Assembly (NCBI RefSeq): GCF_001468065.1
Contig: NZ_LNYZ01000008.1
Coordinates: 146,359 to 210,358 of the forward strand
DNA: 64,000 nt
Reading direction: 5' to 3'
Origin: Legionella steigerwaltii
GTDB taxonomy: Bacteria > Pseudomonadota > Gammaproteobacteria > Legionellales > Legionellaceae
The stretch's first letter is position 1; every line of letters starts with the position of its first letter. The translations under genes and the position numbers were made by a program. Of the stretch, positions 1 to 8,652 are shown in pieces. The notes beneath the pieces were generated by a model. It saw only the letters and a list, made by a program, of their open reading frames with translations, made no database searches and had not been told where the DNA came from.

Positions 1-304
1 TTTTTGCGGTGATTCTTTCCTTAAGAATTTGTTGATACTCAGAATAATCCGCAGCAGATTTCACAAAATCTTTAGGGGTATTAAAACAATAACGTATGTA
101 GTTTAGTTGATCTTGTGTTGCTTTTGGAAGGACAATTTTGGGACAAAAAATGCTTTTAATAGCCAAGACAAAATCTGAGGTAATAATATTTTGTAAGTCT
201 TGAGCAATTAAATTAAATTCTTCGCGTCGCTCCATGGGAATACTATCCAACTCCCAATTAATCATTTCAATATAATCTGCTTTTAATTTAGTAGAAAACG
301 GCAT
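1..304 (-). CDS. partial hypothetical protein (N-terminal 101 residues)
   Basis: The minus strand reads open from an ATG at 304 to the left edge, so the C-terminus is missing. The start is preceded by an AGGAAG ribosome-binding site about 9 bases upstream. The visible part begins MPFSTKLKADYIEMINWELD, is charged and probably helical, and has no signal peptide or membrane segment. I do not recognise the family. It was identified by reading the reverse complement directly. Confidence is moderate that it is a real gene and low for anything about its function. Confidence 0.55.
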   Translation of the reverse strand, partial: MPFSTKLKADYIEMINWELDSIPMERREEFNLIAQDLQNIITSDFVLAIKSIFCPKIVLPKATQDQLNYIRYCFNTPKDFVKSAADYSEYQQILKERITAK

Positions 305-391
305 ATTACAAATACTCTTCCTGATATTAATTGTCCGCATTATATAAAATTTGATCACGCGATATCAATAGGATTGATTGATCTTTATCTA

Positions 392-802
392 TTAAAAGTC
401 CATTTCATAATAAGCAGGGTCTGCTTTTGTATAATGATTATTTTCTGTAGTTAATTTTATAATTAAATTTTGACAGTCTTTTTCAGAGATACAAAGTTTC
501 AAGTGCAGGGAACATAAACCTGGTTTTATTTCATCGGCTGGTAATACGGCACATAATCCCCCCTTAGTTTTAATCACATCAGGGTTTTTGACTGAAAACA
601 AGGGAGCGTAATTTTGACAATCTTTACTTGTTTCGACGGTAGAAGAATAAAGTGATGTTTTATTGGTATTAATTTTGATTACGGAAATTAAATCACTTTG
701 TTTTGCGTATAAATTTTCTAATGCCAGTTGGCAATAGTCTGTTTCGGCGAAAGTAATATTGGCTACAAGAGAAAATAGTAGTGATAAGATAAATTTTGTC
801 AT
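392..802 (-). CDS. small secreted or periplasmic protein of unknown function
   Basis: This encodes 136 aa. A clear N-terminal signal peptide ends near ITFA-ETDYC (residues 1-19), so the protein should be exported. The mature part contains six cysteines (in DYCQ, KDCQ, GLCAV, GLCSL, KLCIS and KDCQ). That even number fits disulfide pairing in the periplasm or outside the cell. The family is not recognised. It is separated from its neighbours by more than 80 bases on each side and is probably transcribed alone. A family B inverted repeat lies behind its promoter side at 878-1028. Confidence 0.7.
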   Translation of the reverse strand: MTKFILSLLFSLVANITFAETDYCQLALENLYAKQSDLISVIKINTNKTSLYSSTVETSKDCQNYAPLFSVKNPDVIKTKGGLCAVLPADEIKPGLCSLHLKLCISEKDCQNLIIKLTTENNHYTKADPAYYEMDF

Positions 803-877
803 AATGTTTGGTTTTAAGTGAGGATGCTTTAATTATATTGGAGAATTTTGCTCGTTAAATATATTTTTGTTTCGGTA

Positions 878-1028
878 CCCTCACCCGACGCTTTGCGTCG
901 ACCTCTCCCACAAGTGGGAGAGGTGATCATTCCTCAGTAGAAATATTTAAGATCATTTTTATTTTGAAAATGATCAGAATCACCTCTCCCACTTGTGGGA
1001 GAGGTCGACGCAAAGCGTCGGGTGAGGG
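878..1028. repeat. 48-bp perfect inverted repeat (family B palindrome)
   Basis: The left arm at 878-925 and the right arm at 981-1028 are exact reverse complements over 48 bases, separated by a 55-base AT-rich spacer. Each arm itself contains two smaller hairpins: cgacgctttgcgtcg, and a palindrome built from acctctcccac and gtgggagaggt. It lies between two minus-strand genes, just downstream of the DUF559 gene. Related but decayed copies occur at 1411, 20671, 47831, 52342 and 63875. It could act as a terminator or be a miniature mobile element. Confidence 0.9.
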
Positions 1029-1045
1029 ATATTGAACATGAGTAT

Positions 1046-1369
1046 TTACTCCAATGCCTTTAATATTATCTCTAAAACCCCATCGATATGATTAAGAACA
1101 TCATTATTCCACACACGCAATACAGTATAACCATAGGTTTCTAAATGTGCGGTGCGCAACTTATCATATTCCACAGCCTCCATATGTTGGCCACCATCAA
1201 TTTCAATAATCAATTTTTTCTCACGACAAACAAAATCTACAATATACTGCTCAATGACATATTCTCTTATGAATTTACATCCATTAAACCGTCTGTTTCG
1301 TAAAAAATACCACATTCGTTCTGTTGCAGGAGTACGATTTTTTCTTAGATCTCGAGCTTTCTCCTTCAT
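1046..1369 (-). CDS. DUF559 family (endonuclease-like fold) protein
   Basis: This encodes 107 aa, the full usual length for DUF559, a family related to Vsr-like and restriction-type PD-(D/E)XK nucleases. The N-terminal motif KARDLRKNRTPATERMWYFL, the core VDFVC and the IIEIDGGQH segment are family hallmarks. The Asp of VDF and the Glu/Asp of IEIDG are the probable metal ligands. No substrate is established for the family. The gene is bracketed by family B repeats, the long inverted repeat downstream (878-1028) and a fragment upstream (1411-1436), which suggests it sits in a repeat-associated cassette. Confidence 0.85.
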   Translation of the reverse strand: MKEKARDLRKNRTPATERMWYFLRNRRFNGCKFIREYVIEQYIVDFVCREKKLIIEIDGGQHMEAVEYDKLRTAHLETYGYTVLRVWNNDVLNHIDGVLEIILKALE

Positions 1370-1410
1370 GAATTTTCCTTGTCGATGCTCGTTATTACAC
1401 CAAAAGTCCT

Positions 1411-1436
1411 CCCGACGCTTTGCGTCGACCTCTCCC
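1411..1436. repeat. family B repeat fragment
   Basis: Twenty-six bases match one arm of the 878-1028 inverted repeat (cccgacgctttgcgtcgacc followed by tctccc). The fragment ends two bases before the radC stop codon (1439-1441) and lies upstream of the DUF559 start. It is a truncated copy, since the gtgggagagg half is missing. Confidence 0.8.
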
Positions 1437-1438
1437 GA

Positions 1439-2125
1439 TCATTCCTCACATATCGATTTGTTTTCGGCAATGATGGAATAAACCTCGTTATCGCCAATAA
1501 TTAAATGATCGAGTAAACGTGCATCAACTAATTCTAAGGCATCCCGGATGCGTTCAGTTACAACGATATCCTGATGACTGGGATCGGATAAGCCTGAAGG
1601 GTGATTGTGGGCGAGAATCAGTGCTGCTGCATTGAGTTGAAGAACGCGTTCTATGATGGGTCTTGGATGAATCGTTGCTGTATTGATTGTACCAGAGAAG
1701 AGCTCCTCGTAAGCAATGATGCGGTGCTGATTATCAAGAAATAACGCAGCAAAGGTTTCATTTTTACTATCGCGCAAACGTTTTTTTAAATAAGCATAGG
1801 TTTGCTTGCTGTTGGTGATTTGGGTTTCTTTTTGTAATTGGATAAAATCACTACGTCGACACATTTCTTTGGCTGCTTGCAGCTGGGCATAACGAACTTC
1901 CCCTAAACCAGGTACTTGCTTGAAACATTGTTTATCCGCGTTAAGAATGGCTCGTAAGTCACCCAAATGTTTGAGGAGGTCAAAAGCTAATTGCACGCAG
2001 GATTTTTTACTATTACCAGAGCTGATAAAAACAGCGAGTAACTCGGTATCTGAAAGGCTTTGTACGCCCTGGGTGAGCAGTTTTTCACGCAGGTTCAACT
2101 GCCGTGTTGATTGGACAACCGTCAT
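1439..2125 (-). CDS. radC: RadC/JAB-domain DNA repair-associated protein
   Basis: This encodes 228 aa, the usual full length for RadC. A helix-hairpin-helix region (around residues 55-80, PGLGEVRYAQLQAAKEM) is followed by a JAMM/MPN+ metalloprotease-like domain. The zinc motif is HNHPSG at 173-178, with H173, H175 and D186. The biochemical role of RadC is unsettled; a direct part in repair has been doubted for the family. The ATG at 2125 is chosen because the protein then begins as RadC proteins usually do (REKLLTQGVQSLSDTELL). It is divergent from coaBC with 66 bases between the starts. Confidence 0.95.
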   Translation of the reverse strand: MTVVQSTRQLNLREKLLTQGVQSLSDTELLAVFISSGNSKKSCVQLAFDLLKHLGDLRAILNADKQCFKQVPGLGEVRYAQLQAAKEMCRRSDFIQLQKETQITNSKQTYAYLKKRLRDSKNETFAALFLDNQHRIIAYEELFSGTINTATIHPRPIIERVLQLNAAALILAHNHPSGLSDPSHQDIVVTERIRDALELVDARLLDHLIIGDNEVYSIIAENKSICEE

Positions 2126-2191
2126 TTTTCTATTCCTTTATTGCGAAGTTTATGCTTTGATCGATGCTATTCTTATCAAAAAAGACCAGTC

Positions 2192-3397
2192 ATGCAAGAT
2201 TTTATTGGGAAAAAAGTACTTCTTGGAGTCTGCGGGGGAGTTGCTGCGTATAAATCAGCATATTTGATTCGAGAATTAACTCGAGCCGGGGCTGAAGTAA
2301 ACGTAGTGATGACGCAATCAGCTCAAGAGTTTGTGAGTCCTTTGTTAATGCAAGCGTTATCAGGCAACAGCACACGTGCTGATTTATTTGATGCCCAAGC
2401 AGAACGCGCTATGGGACACATTGAATTGGCACGTTGGGCGGATTATTTAGTTATAGCGCCTGCTTCTGCAAACATGCTTGCCAAAATGGCTCAAGGTATT
2501 GCGGATGATTTACTTTCTACTTTGTACCTTGTAGCAGAAGTCCCGGTCATTGTTTGCCCCGCTATGAATCATAGTATGTGGGAGCATCCTGCAACCCAAG
2601 CAAATTGCAAAATTTTGCGGGACAGAGGAGCAATTTTTGTTGGTCCTGAAGAAGGTTCACAAGCGTGCGGTGAGTATGGATTGGGGCGTGTAAGTGAAGT
2701 GGAACAAATTATGGGGGCATTACGTTTATACGATATACACCAGTTATTGGCGGGTAAAAAAGTACTTGTCACCGCTGGACCTACTCGTGAACCCATGGAC
2801 CCAGTACGCTATATCAGCAATTACAGTTCTGGAAAAATGGGGTACGCTATGGCAGAAGCCGCTGCTATGGCAGGAGCACAAGTTACCTTAATTAGTGGAC
2901 CAACTTTGTTACAGGCTTCAGTTGGAATCAAGCGAATTCAGGTTGAATCCGCACAAGAGATGCTTGATGCCGTAATGAAAGAAATTCCTACAGATGGTAT
3001 ATTTATAGGAACAGCTGCTGTAGCAGATTATCGGGTTGAGTCGCCTGCGTCAGAGAAAATGAAGAAAAAAAATCATGAAGAAATGACGCTTAAATTGATA
3101 AAAAATCCTGATATTCTAAGTCGTGTTGCTGATTCAGCTCGGGCTTCTTGTGTGGTTGGATTTGCTGCTGAAACCACAGATATCGTGCATTATGCTACTG
3201 AAAAGTTACAACGTAAAAAACTGGATATGATTGTGGCTAATTCAGTAGGAAAAGGACTTGGGTTTGATAGTGAAATGAATCAAGTTATTGTCATTACAAA
3301 AAACAAGCAAATCGAATTGCCCTTAACCCATAAAACACGTTTGGCAGGACAAATTATTGCAATCATTGCTGCAACTCTGCAAAATGATGCGCATTAA
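2192..3397 (+). CDS. coaBC: bifunctional phosphopantothenoylcysteine decarboxylase / phosphopantothenate-cysteine ligase
   Basis: This encodes 401 aa and catalyses two consecutive steps of coenzyme A synthesis: CTP-dependent joining of 4'-phosphopantothenate to cysteine, then FMN-dependent decarboxylation to phosphopantetheine. The N-terminal half is the flavoprotein CoaC ([51 protein letters not shown]). The C-terminal half is CoaB ([33 protein letters not shown]). The frame is open further upstream, but the ATG at 2192 gives the standard N-terminus [16 protein letters not shown]. It is first in a coaBC-dut-algC run and also supplies the precursor of the ACP phosphopantetheine arm. Confidence 0.96.
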   Translation: MQDFIGKKVLLGVCGGVAAYKSAYLIRELTRAGAEVNVVMTQSAQEFVSPLLMQALSGNSTRADLFDAQAERAMGHIELARWADYLVIAPASANMLAKMAQGIADDLLSTLYLVAEVPVIVCPAMNHSMWEHPATQANCKILRDRGAIFVGPEEGSQACGEYGLGRVSEVEQIMGALRLYDIHQLLAGKKVLVTAGPTREPMDPVRYISNYSSGKMGYAMAEAAAMAGAQVTLISGPTLLQASVGIKRIQVESAQEMLDAVMKEIPTDGIFIGTAAVADYRVESPASEKMKKKNHEEMTLKLIKNPDILSRVADSARASCVVGFAAETTDIVHYATEKLQRKKLDMIVANSVGKGLGFDSEMNQVIVITKNKQIELPLTHKTRLAGQIIAIIAATLQNDAH

Positions 3398-3414
3398 GAT
3401 TAATAGGAAAAATT

Positions 3415-3873
3415 ATGACCCAAGCAATTCAATTAAAAATTCTTGATGCCCGAATAGGCGATACAATTCCATTGCCTACTTATGCGACCCATGGTGCAGC
3501 TGGATTAGACTTGCGAGTTTGTATTAATGAACCCATTCAAATTGCACCGCAAGAAACCGTATTATTGCCTACAGGATTATCAATTTATATCGCAGATCCT
3601 AAATTGGCGGCAGTGATTTTACCCCGCTCAGGTTTGGGACATAAAAATGGTATCGTTTTGGGTAATCTAGTGGGGTTAATTGATTCTGATTATCAAGGTG
3701 AACTTAAGATCTCTTGTTGGAATAGAGGCGTTGAGCATTTCACAGTGAATCCAGGAGAACGCATTGCACAATTAGTTTTTGTTCCGGTTGTGCAAGCTGC
3801 CTTTGAAATCGTTGATTCATTTACCGAAACCTCCAGAGGTGAAGGTGGATTTGGCAGCTCAGGGAGACATTAA
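3415..3873 (+). CDS. dut: dUTP diphosphatase
   Basis: This encodes 152 aa, the full length of the trimeric dUTPase. It hydrolyses dUTP to dUMP and pyrophosphate, which limits uracil in DNA and feeds thymidylate synthesis. The five conserved motifs are visible, including [20 protein letters not shown] and the glycine-rich C-terminal arm [12 protein letters not shown]. It follows coaBC by 17 bases, and its stop directly abuts the next ATG (3874), indicating co-transcription and translational coupling with algC. Confidence 0.97.
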   Translation: MTQAIQLKILDARIGDTIPLPTYATHGAAGLDLRVCINEPIQIAPQETVLLPTGLSIYIADPKLAAVILPRSGLGHKNGIVLGNLVGLIDSDYQGELKISCWNRGVEHFTVNPGERIAQLVFVPVVQAAFEIVDSFTETSRGEGGFGSSGRH

Positions 3874-5262
3874 ATGAAATATGAACAAAAACAAGTTTCT
3901 CGTTCTGTGTTTCGTGCTTACGATATCCGAGGCATAATCGACCAAGAGTTGGATGAAAATGCCTTTTATAGTATTGGACTTGCTCTCGCATGTCATTTGC
4001 ATGATTTAAAACGCCAACAAATCTTTTTGGCACGTGATGGTCGCCTCACCAGTTTTGCTATGGCTTCGGCTTTAAAGCAAGGACTTCTGGATAGCGGGAT
4101 TGATGTATTTGATTTGGGTGCAGTTCCAACACCAGTTATGTATTTTGCAATTCATACCCAAGGTCTTGATTGTGGATTGATGGTAACAGGAAGTCATAAC
4201 CCAGCAAATTACAATGGGATTAAAATAGTATTGTTGGGTAAAACCTTAATGCAAGAAGATATTGATATCTTGTATCACTTGGTTCTTGAACGGAAGCGAG
4301 TTGTTGGTCAAGGAAAAGAGACTGCACTTGATGTGTTGCCAAAATACAAGCAACGGATTGTAAGTGATATAAAGATCAAACGTCCATTAAAAGTCGTGAT
4401 TGACTGTGGAAATGGCATCGCCGGACCTATTATACCGGAAGTACTTAAGGAATTAGGTTGTGAGGTTATTGCACTTTATTGTGATGTTGATGGTCACTTT
4501 CCTAATCACCATCCTGATCCAACTATAGAAGCTAATTTAGCTGATTTAAAAGCTGCAGTGGCTTTGCATCAAGCGGACTTGGGTTTAGCTTTTGACGGAG
4601 ATGCGGATCGATTAGGTTTAGTGACAAATAATGGTGAGATGATTTGGCCCGATCGTTTAATGATGCTCTATGTTCGTGAATTATTAACGCGTCTTCCCGG
4701 AGCTACTATAGTTTTTGATGTGAAATGCTCAAGTCATTTAGAGTCTGTGATCAAAGAGTCTGGCGGGTTACCTAAAATGTGTCCCACGGGTCATTCCATC
4801 GTGAAGCACGTGATGAAAGAAGAAGGTGCGGCTTTGGCAGGTGAAATGAGTGGGCATTTGTTCTTCAAGGATCGCTGGTATGGATTTGATGATGCATTAT
4901 ATAGTGCTTGTCGTTTGCTCGAGATCATTAGTGCATCGAAGCTAACGATAAGTGAACAATTTGAATCAATTCCTAATAGTGTTAATACCCCTGAATTGAA
5001 AATTGCCATCGCCGATGATGAGAAGTTTCAATTTATGAAGCGCTTTAATGAAATGGCAGAGTTTCCTAAGGCACGAGTTATCTCAATTGATGGCTTACGT
5101 GTTGAATTTGATAAAGGTTGGGGCCTATTGCGTGCTTCAAACACCACTCCTTGTCTTGTTGCCCGTTTTGAAGCGGATGATGAAGATAATTTAGAGCAAA
5201 TTCAACAATTGTTTAAGAAACAAATGCATTTATTGAATGATAAGTTGGAGTTGCCATTTTAA
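3874..5262 (+). CDS. algC: phosphomannomutase / phosphoglucomutase (AlgC type)
   Basis: This encodes 462 aa of the alpha-D-phosphohexomutase superfamily. It interconverts hexose 1- and 6-phosphates for LPS and exopolysaccharide sugar nucleotides. The phosphoserine loop is TGSHNPANYNG with the catalytic Ser at 107 (Ser108 in Pseudomonas AlgC). The Mg-binding loop is FDGDADRLG, the sugar-binding motif GEMSGHLF and the C-terminal phosphate loop RASNTTPCLVARFE. The start abuts the dut stop. Which hexose is preferred cannot be read from the sequence. Confidence 0.93.
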   Translation: MKYEQKQVSRSVFRAYDIRGIIDQELDENAFYSIGLALACHLHDLKRQQIFLARDGRLTSFAMASALKQGLLDSGIDVFDLGAVPTPVMYFAIHTQGLDCGLMVTGSHNPANYNGIKIVLLGKTLMQEDIDILYHLVLERKRVVGQGKETALDVLPKYKQRIVSDIKIKRPLKVVIDCGNGIAGPIIPEVLKELGCEVIALYCDVDGHFPNHHPDPTIEANLADLKAAVALHQADLGLAFDGDADRLGLVTNNGEMIWPDRLMMLYVRELLTRLPGATIVFDVKCSSHLESVIKESGGLPKMCPTGHSIVKHVMKEEGAALAGEMSGHLFFKDRWYGFDDALYSACRLLEIISASKLTISEQFESIPNSVNTPELKIAIADDEKFQFMKRFNEMAEFPKARVISIDGLRVEFDKGWGLLRASNTTPCLVARFEADDEDNLEQIQQLFKKQMHLLNDKLELPF

Positions 5263-5271
5263 TGTGGGTTT

Positions 5272-5302
5272 AACCTGGGTGAAGAGCTGTAACCCGGGTT
5301 TA
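5272..5302. repeat. degenerate family A palindrome
   Basis: An aacctgggtg...aacccgggtt segment resembles the arms of the tagcctgggtg/aacccggg repeats found elsewhere. It lies just after the algC stop, in the 156-base gap before the ammonia-lyase gene. It is too short to be a complete element. Confidence 0.45.
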
Positions 5303-5418
5303 AAAGGCTTAAATTACTGTTCTAAAATAAATCATTTTATTGAAAAGTTTTATAAAAAAGAACACACTAAAAAGATAGGCCATGATGATTTTTTCATTAC
5401 GATAAATGGAGTTTACGG

Positions 5419-7038
5419 TTGGAACATCTAAAGTCTTTCAATACGCCCCAAACGCCTCATACTGTAGATGTGAATGGAAAAGGCATGCCCATTGTAACAA
5501 TTGGGTATGGTTGTCAATTGACTATTGCTTCTTCTCAAGCATTGGCACATTATTCATCACCAGTGGCCTTACCACCACAGGCGATGGAGGCGATTGAAGC
5601 GTCATATCAATTTTTGAAAACTCATGTTGATTCGAGGGTTCCTATTTACGGTGTGAATACAAATTTTGGTGATCAGGTCCGCTATATCGATACTGCACTC
5701 AAAGATACTGACACACTTGATTACTATGATTCGATTAATGAACGACAAGAAAACATTATTCGTTCGCTTTCTTGCGGTTTAGGTACTGTAGTTTCACCTC
5801 ATATTGTACGTGTCACGATGATGTTGCGTGCCCATTGTTTGGCGCAAGGGTATTCAGGCGTTCATCCTGAATTGATCAATTCACTTTTAGACTTTCTCAA
5901 TGCAGGTATTACTCCTGTTGTCCGTTGTTATGGTTCTATTGGTGCTAGTGGCGATCTAATCCCTCTTTCTATGATTGCAGCAGCACTTATTGGCGAGCCA
6001 GTCGCAGTTACTTATCAAGACAAAGTGATGTTGGCACCTGAAGCAATTCAATTAGCTGGCCTCAAACCGTATAAGCCCGTGATGCGTGATGGACTAGCTT
6101 TAATTAATGGCACTTCATTTATGACTGCAATTGCCAGTTTGGCAGTTTATGATTTGCATCATCTATTTAAACGTATGTTGGCTGCGGTTGCGATGACATT
6201 AGAGTCCTTACTCGTGATTAGTAGTGCGTATCATCCGATGGTACACCAACTGAAAAAACAGAAGGGTGAAATAGAAATCAATCAATTTTTTATTGATTTC
6301 TGGGAAGGTAGTCAACTATTGACTGATTTAGATGAGTTGCGGACAAAAGATTATACCTATAAACCAGTACAAGATTATTATTCTATTCGTTCTGTTCCTC
6401 AAGGATTCGGCCCTTTCCAAGAGAATTTGGAGCGTGCTATCGGGTGGATAGAAAGTGAAATGAATTCCGTTAATGATAATCCTGTTATCGATGTTACTGC
6501 GAATAATATTTATCACAGTGCAAATTTTATGGGTTATTATGTTACTGATGCATGTGATATTTTGAAAATGAATATTGCGCAAGCTTCAACTTGGATGCAT
6601 GCATTGCTCGCAAATTTAGTTCATCCACGGAAAAATCATAATTTACCGGTGAACTTAGTACCTAATCCAGAAAAACACAACGGTTTTCGTTCCATGCAGC
6701 TTTTGTCTGCTGCTCTTGCGGTACAAAATCGCAAATTGGCTCAGTCACATCAGGCATATACTTTACCGACTGAAGGTGATAATCAAGATGTGAACAGTTT
6801 GGGAACACATGCTGCTTTTGATTTGCAAGAGTCAGTTGCCAATTTAGAACGTCTAACCGCTATTTTGCTTCTCGCAGCAACACAAGCGCTTGAATTTCGT
6901 GGTGTTGAAAAAGCAAGTAAAAAAGCTCAATCTATTTATCACACGGTTCGTCAATATTCTCCAAAAATAGAACATTGCAGACCGATGTCGGAAGAAATTG
7001 AGATGATGGTTAATTTATTAAAGGATGGCAAAATATAG
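5419..7038 (+). CDS. aromatic amino acid ammonia-lyase (probable phenylalanine ammonia-lyase)
   Basis: This encodes 539 aa of the MIO-dependent lyase family (HAL/PAL/TAL). The MIO-forming triad Ala-Ser-Gly is at 176-178 (GSIGASGDLIPLS), the catalytic Tyr is in YGVNTNFG (Y77), and NDNP lies near 355. The substrate-selectivity pair, aligned with His89-Leu90 of bacterial TAL, is Ser116-Leu117. Leu at the second position fits Phe or Tyr rather than His, and the missing His argues against Tyr. Deamination of phenylalanine gives cinnamate, the proposed starter of the adjacent polyketide synthase. The start is uncertain: TTG at 5419 has GGAG upstream, but ATG at 5485 is also possible. It could instead be an aminomutase. 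Confidence 0.85.
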   Translation: MEHLKSFNTPQTPHTVDVNGKGMPIVTIGYGCQLTIASSQALAHYSSPVALPPQAMEAIEASYQFLKTHVDSRVPIYGVNTNFGDQVRYIDTALKDTDTLDYYDSINERQENIIRSLSCGLGTVVSPHIVRVTMMLRAHCLAQGYSGVHPELINSLLDFLNAGITPVVRCYGSIGASGDLIPLSMIAAALIGEPVAVTYQDKVMLAPEAIQLAGLKPYKPVMRDGLALINGTSFMTAIASLAVYDLHHLFKRMLAAVAMTLESLLVISSAYHPMVHQLKKQKGEIEINQFFIDFWEGSQLLTDLDELRTKDYTYKPVQDYYSIRSVPQGFGPFQENLERAIGWIESEMNSVNDNPVIDVTANNIYHSANFMGYYVTDACDILKMNIAQASTWMHALLANLVHPRKNHNLPVNLVPNPEKHNGFRSMQLLSAALAVQNRKLAQSHQAYTLPTEGDNQDVNSLGTHAAFDLQESVANLERLTAILLLAATQALEFRGVEKASKKAQSIYHTVRQYSPKIEHCRPMSEEIEMMVNLLKDGKI

Positions 7039-7097
7039 TAAATGGTCACCTTGTAGCAAGGCCTACGTGACCTATGGCAAAATATAAGGGAGTGAAC

Positions 7098-8375
7098 GTG
7101 CGCCAATTGTCTCATTTATACCTAGCGATTTCTGTATTTGGTCTTTCTTCACCTGTTTCGGCACACTCCGATTTTAGTTTGCCTTTTGTTAATTCATCGA
7201 GTTTGGGGGTGGCTTATGCAGATTGGGCATCCGCCGCCAGTGATGCAAGTACGTCTTATACAAATCCGGCGGGTTTGGTGAAATTACCGCATCAACAAAT
7301 TGTGGGCAATTTATTAGGTATCACAGGTACTGCGCGTTTTACAGGAACTTCCGTCACTCCGTCATTTCCTTTTCCTTTCCCTGTGGTGCAATCTGGGGTA
7401 GCACATAGTCAAATTAAGGCGTTCATGCCTTCATTTTATTATGCAGCCCCCCTGAACCAGCGCATTAGTGTTGGTTTAAATTTTACGACTCCATTTGGGT
7501 TGGGCACGAATTATGGTTCTTCACGCTCATCAATCGCGCGTTATGCATCAACACGTTCCCAAGTTGTAGGGATTGATGTAGGTCCGAGCTTGGGTATGAA
7601 AATAACCGACCGTTTTTCTATAGGCGGAGGATTTGATGCGCTTCATTTGGCATTTACACTCAATAATATGTATGGCCCACCCATTTCTTTTCCTTTCGAT
7701 TCAAGGCTTGAAAATCATTTAAGTGGCTGGGGATACGGTGGGCATGGTGGTTTGTTATTTGACTTTTCGCCGGTAACCCGAATTGGGCTAAGTTATTACT
7801 CTAAAATCTCAATTACGACAAATGGACACAGTACTGTTCGTATACCTTTTGGAGGAGTCTTCAGAACCAATCAACAAGAGACCAAAGCCGCTTTGCCCGC
7901 CCGAGCTCAATTAAGTGTGCAACATGATTTTACCCCGCGATGGACGGGGATGGGCACGGTGTTTTATACCAATTGGAGAACATTTAATCAAATAACAATG
8001 GAACATACGGAAACTCCTTTTGGAGTAACAATTCCAGTAACGATTCCTTTCAATTATCACAATTGTTTTGATTACGCAGTTGGTGCTACGTTTAAGGCAA
8101 CCGAAAAATTGTTATTACGCGGTGGTATTCAATTTATGAGCACACCTTCCAATGACAAGGATCGTGGCATTGCAGATCCTGTAGGCAGTGCAACGATTCT
8201 GGCTGTGGGAGCACATTTTCAACCCACTGAGAATTTAGGCTATGATGTAGGAGTTGGTCATTCGTTCTTCAACCAAATGCCGGTGAATCTTGTTACTCCT
8301 GTGACATCACTTTCAGGACATACCAACACACAAACGACAGCGATTGGTGGACAAATTACCTGGAGTTTTGCGTAG
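7098..8375 (+). CDS. FadL/OmpP1/TodX-family outer-membrane channel
   Basis: This encodes 425 aa from the GTG at 7098, which has a strong AGGGAG ribosome-binding site five bases upstream. An in-frame ATG at 7074 lacks one. A signal peptide ends at SPVSA-HS. The family signature follows (GVAYADWASAASDASTSYTN, then PAGL), and the remainder shows alternating beta-strand patterning with a terminal aromatic residue (ITWSFA), typical of a 14-strand barrel. FadL proteins pass hydrophobic molecules such as fatty acids and aromatics across the outer membrane. It is 59 bases behind the ammonia-lyase and probably in its operon, so transport of the aromatic product or a precursor is plausible but unproven. 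Confidence 0.88.
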   Translation: MRQLSHLYLAISVFGLSSPVSAHSDFSLPFVNSSSLGVAYADWASAASDASTSYTNPAGLVKLPHQQIVGNLLGITGTARFTGTSVTPSFPFPFPVVQSGVAHSQIKAFMPSFYYAAPLNQRISVGLNFTTPFGLGTNYGSSRSSIARYASTRSQVVGIDVGPSLGMKITDRFSIGGGFDALHLAFTLNNMYGPPISFPFDSRLENHLSGWGYGGHGGLLFDFSPVTRIGLSYYSKISITTNGHSTVRIPFGGVFRTNQQETKAALPARAQLSVQHDFTPRWTGMGTVFYTNWRTFNQITMEHTETPFGVTIPVTIPFNYHNCFDYAVGATFKATEKLLLRGGIQFMSTPSNDKDRGIADPVGSATILAVGAHFQPTENLGYDVGVGHSFFNQMPVNLVTPVTSLSGHTNTQTTAIGGQITWSFA

Positions 8376-8559
8376 CGCACCGTGCCTAAATTTACCGAGC
8401 GGATGTATTTGGCGCATCTTGCGTGATAATAATACTTCAAAAGCTTCACATACGGATGTATGCTACGTTCCTCAGCATCACTATCACGCAACCTGTGCTC
8501 AAATCCAACCGTTCACCAAGATTCATCCACTTCTCCTGAACGGGTTGAGTTTATTAGTC
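8376..8559. other. intergenic stretch without a recognised gene
   Basis: Between the FadL-type gene and the repeat at 8560 I find no convincing coding sequence, RNA or homology. A short open frame crosses the repeat itself and is not credible. Confidence 0.4.
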
Positions 8560-8651
8560 GTAGCCTGGGTGCAGCGTAGCGTAACCCGGGTTCCAGAAGC
8601 ATGATTTTTAAATCTAAACCCGGGTTACGGCTTTGCCTTCACCCAGGCTAC
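8560..8651. repeat. family A palindrome
   Basis: The arms are gtagcctgggtgcagcg...aacccgggtt and aacccgggttacggctttgc...acccaggctac, forming a long imperfect hairpin. It sits between two convergent genes and ends one base before the stop codon of the terminal polyketide synthase gene (8653-8655), so it may work as a two-way terminator. Confidence 0.88.
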
Positions 8652-8652
8652 A

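Noticed and set aside
1152..1481. 109-aa plus-strand frame opposite the DUF559 gene
   Set aside because: DUF559 on the minus strand has clear family motifs; the opposite frame runs into radC and a repeat.
5419..7038. Annotation of the lyase as histidine ammonia-lyase (hutH)
   Set aside because: The second selectivity residue is Leu rather than the His of histidine lyases, no other hut genes are present, and the polyketide context needs cinnamate.
8344..8604. 86-aa plus-strand frame after the FadL gene
   Set aside because: It starts inside the FadL coding region and ends in a family A palindrome; no motif.
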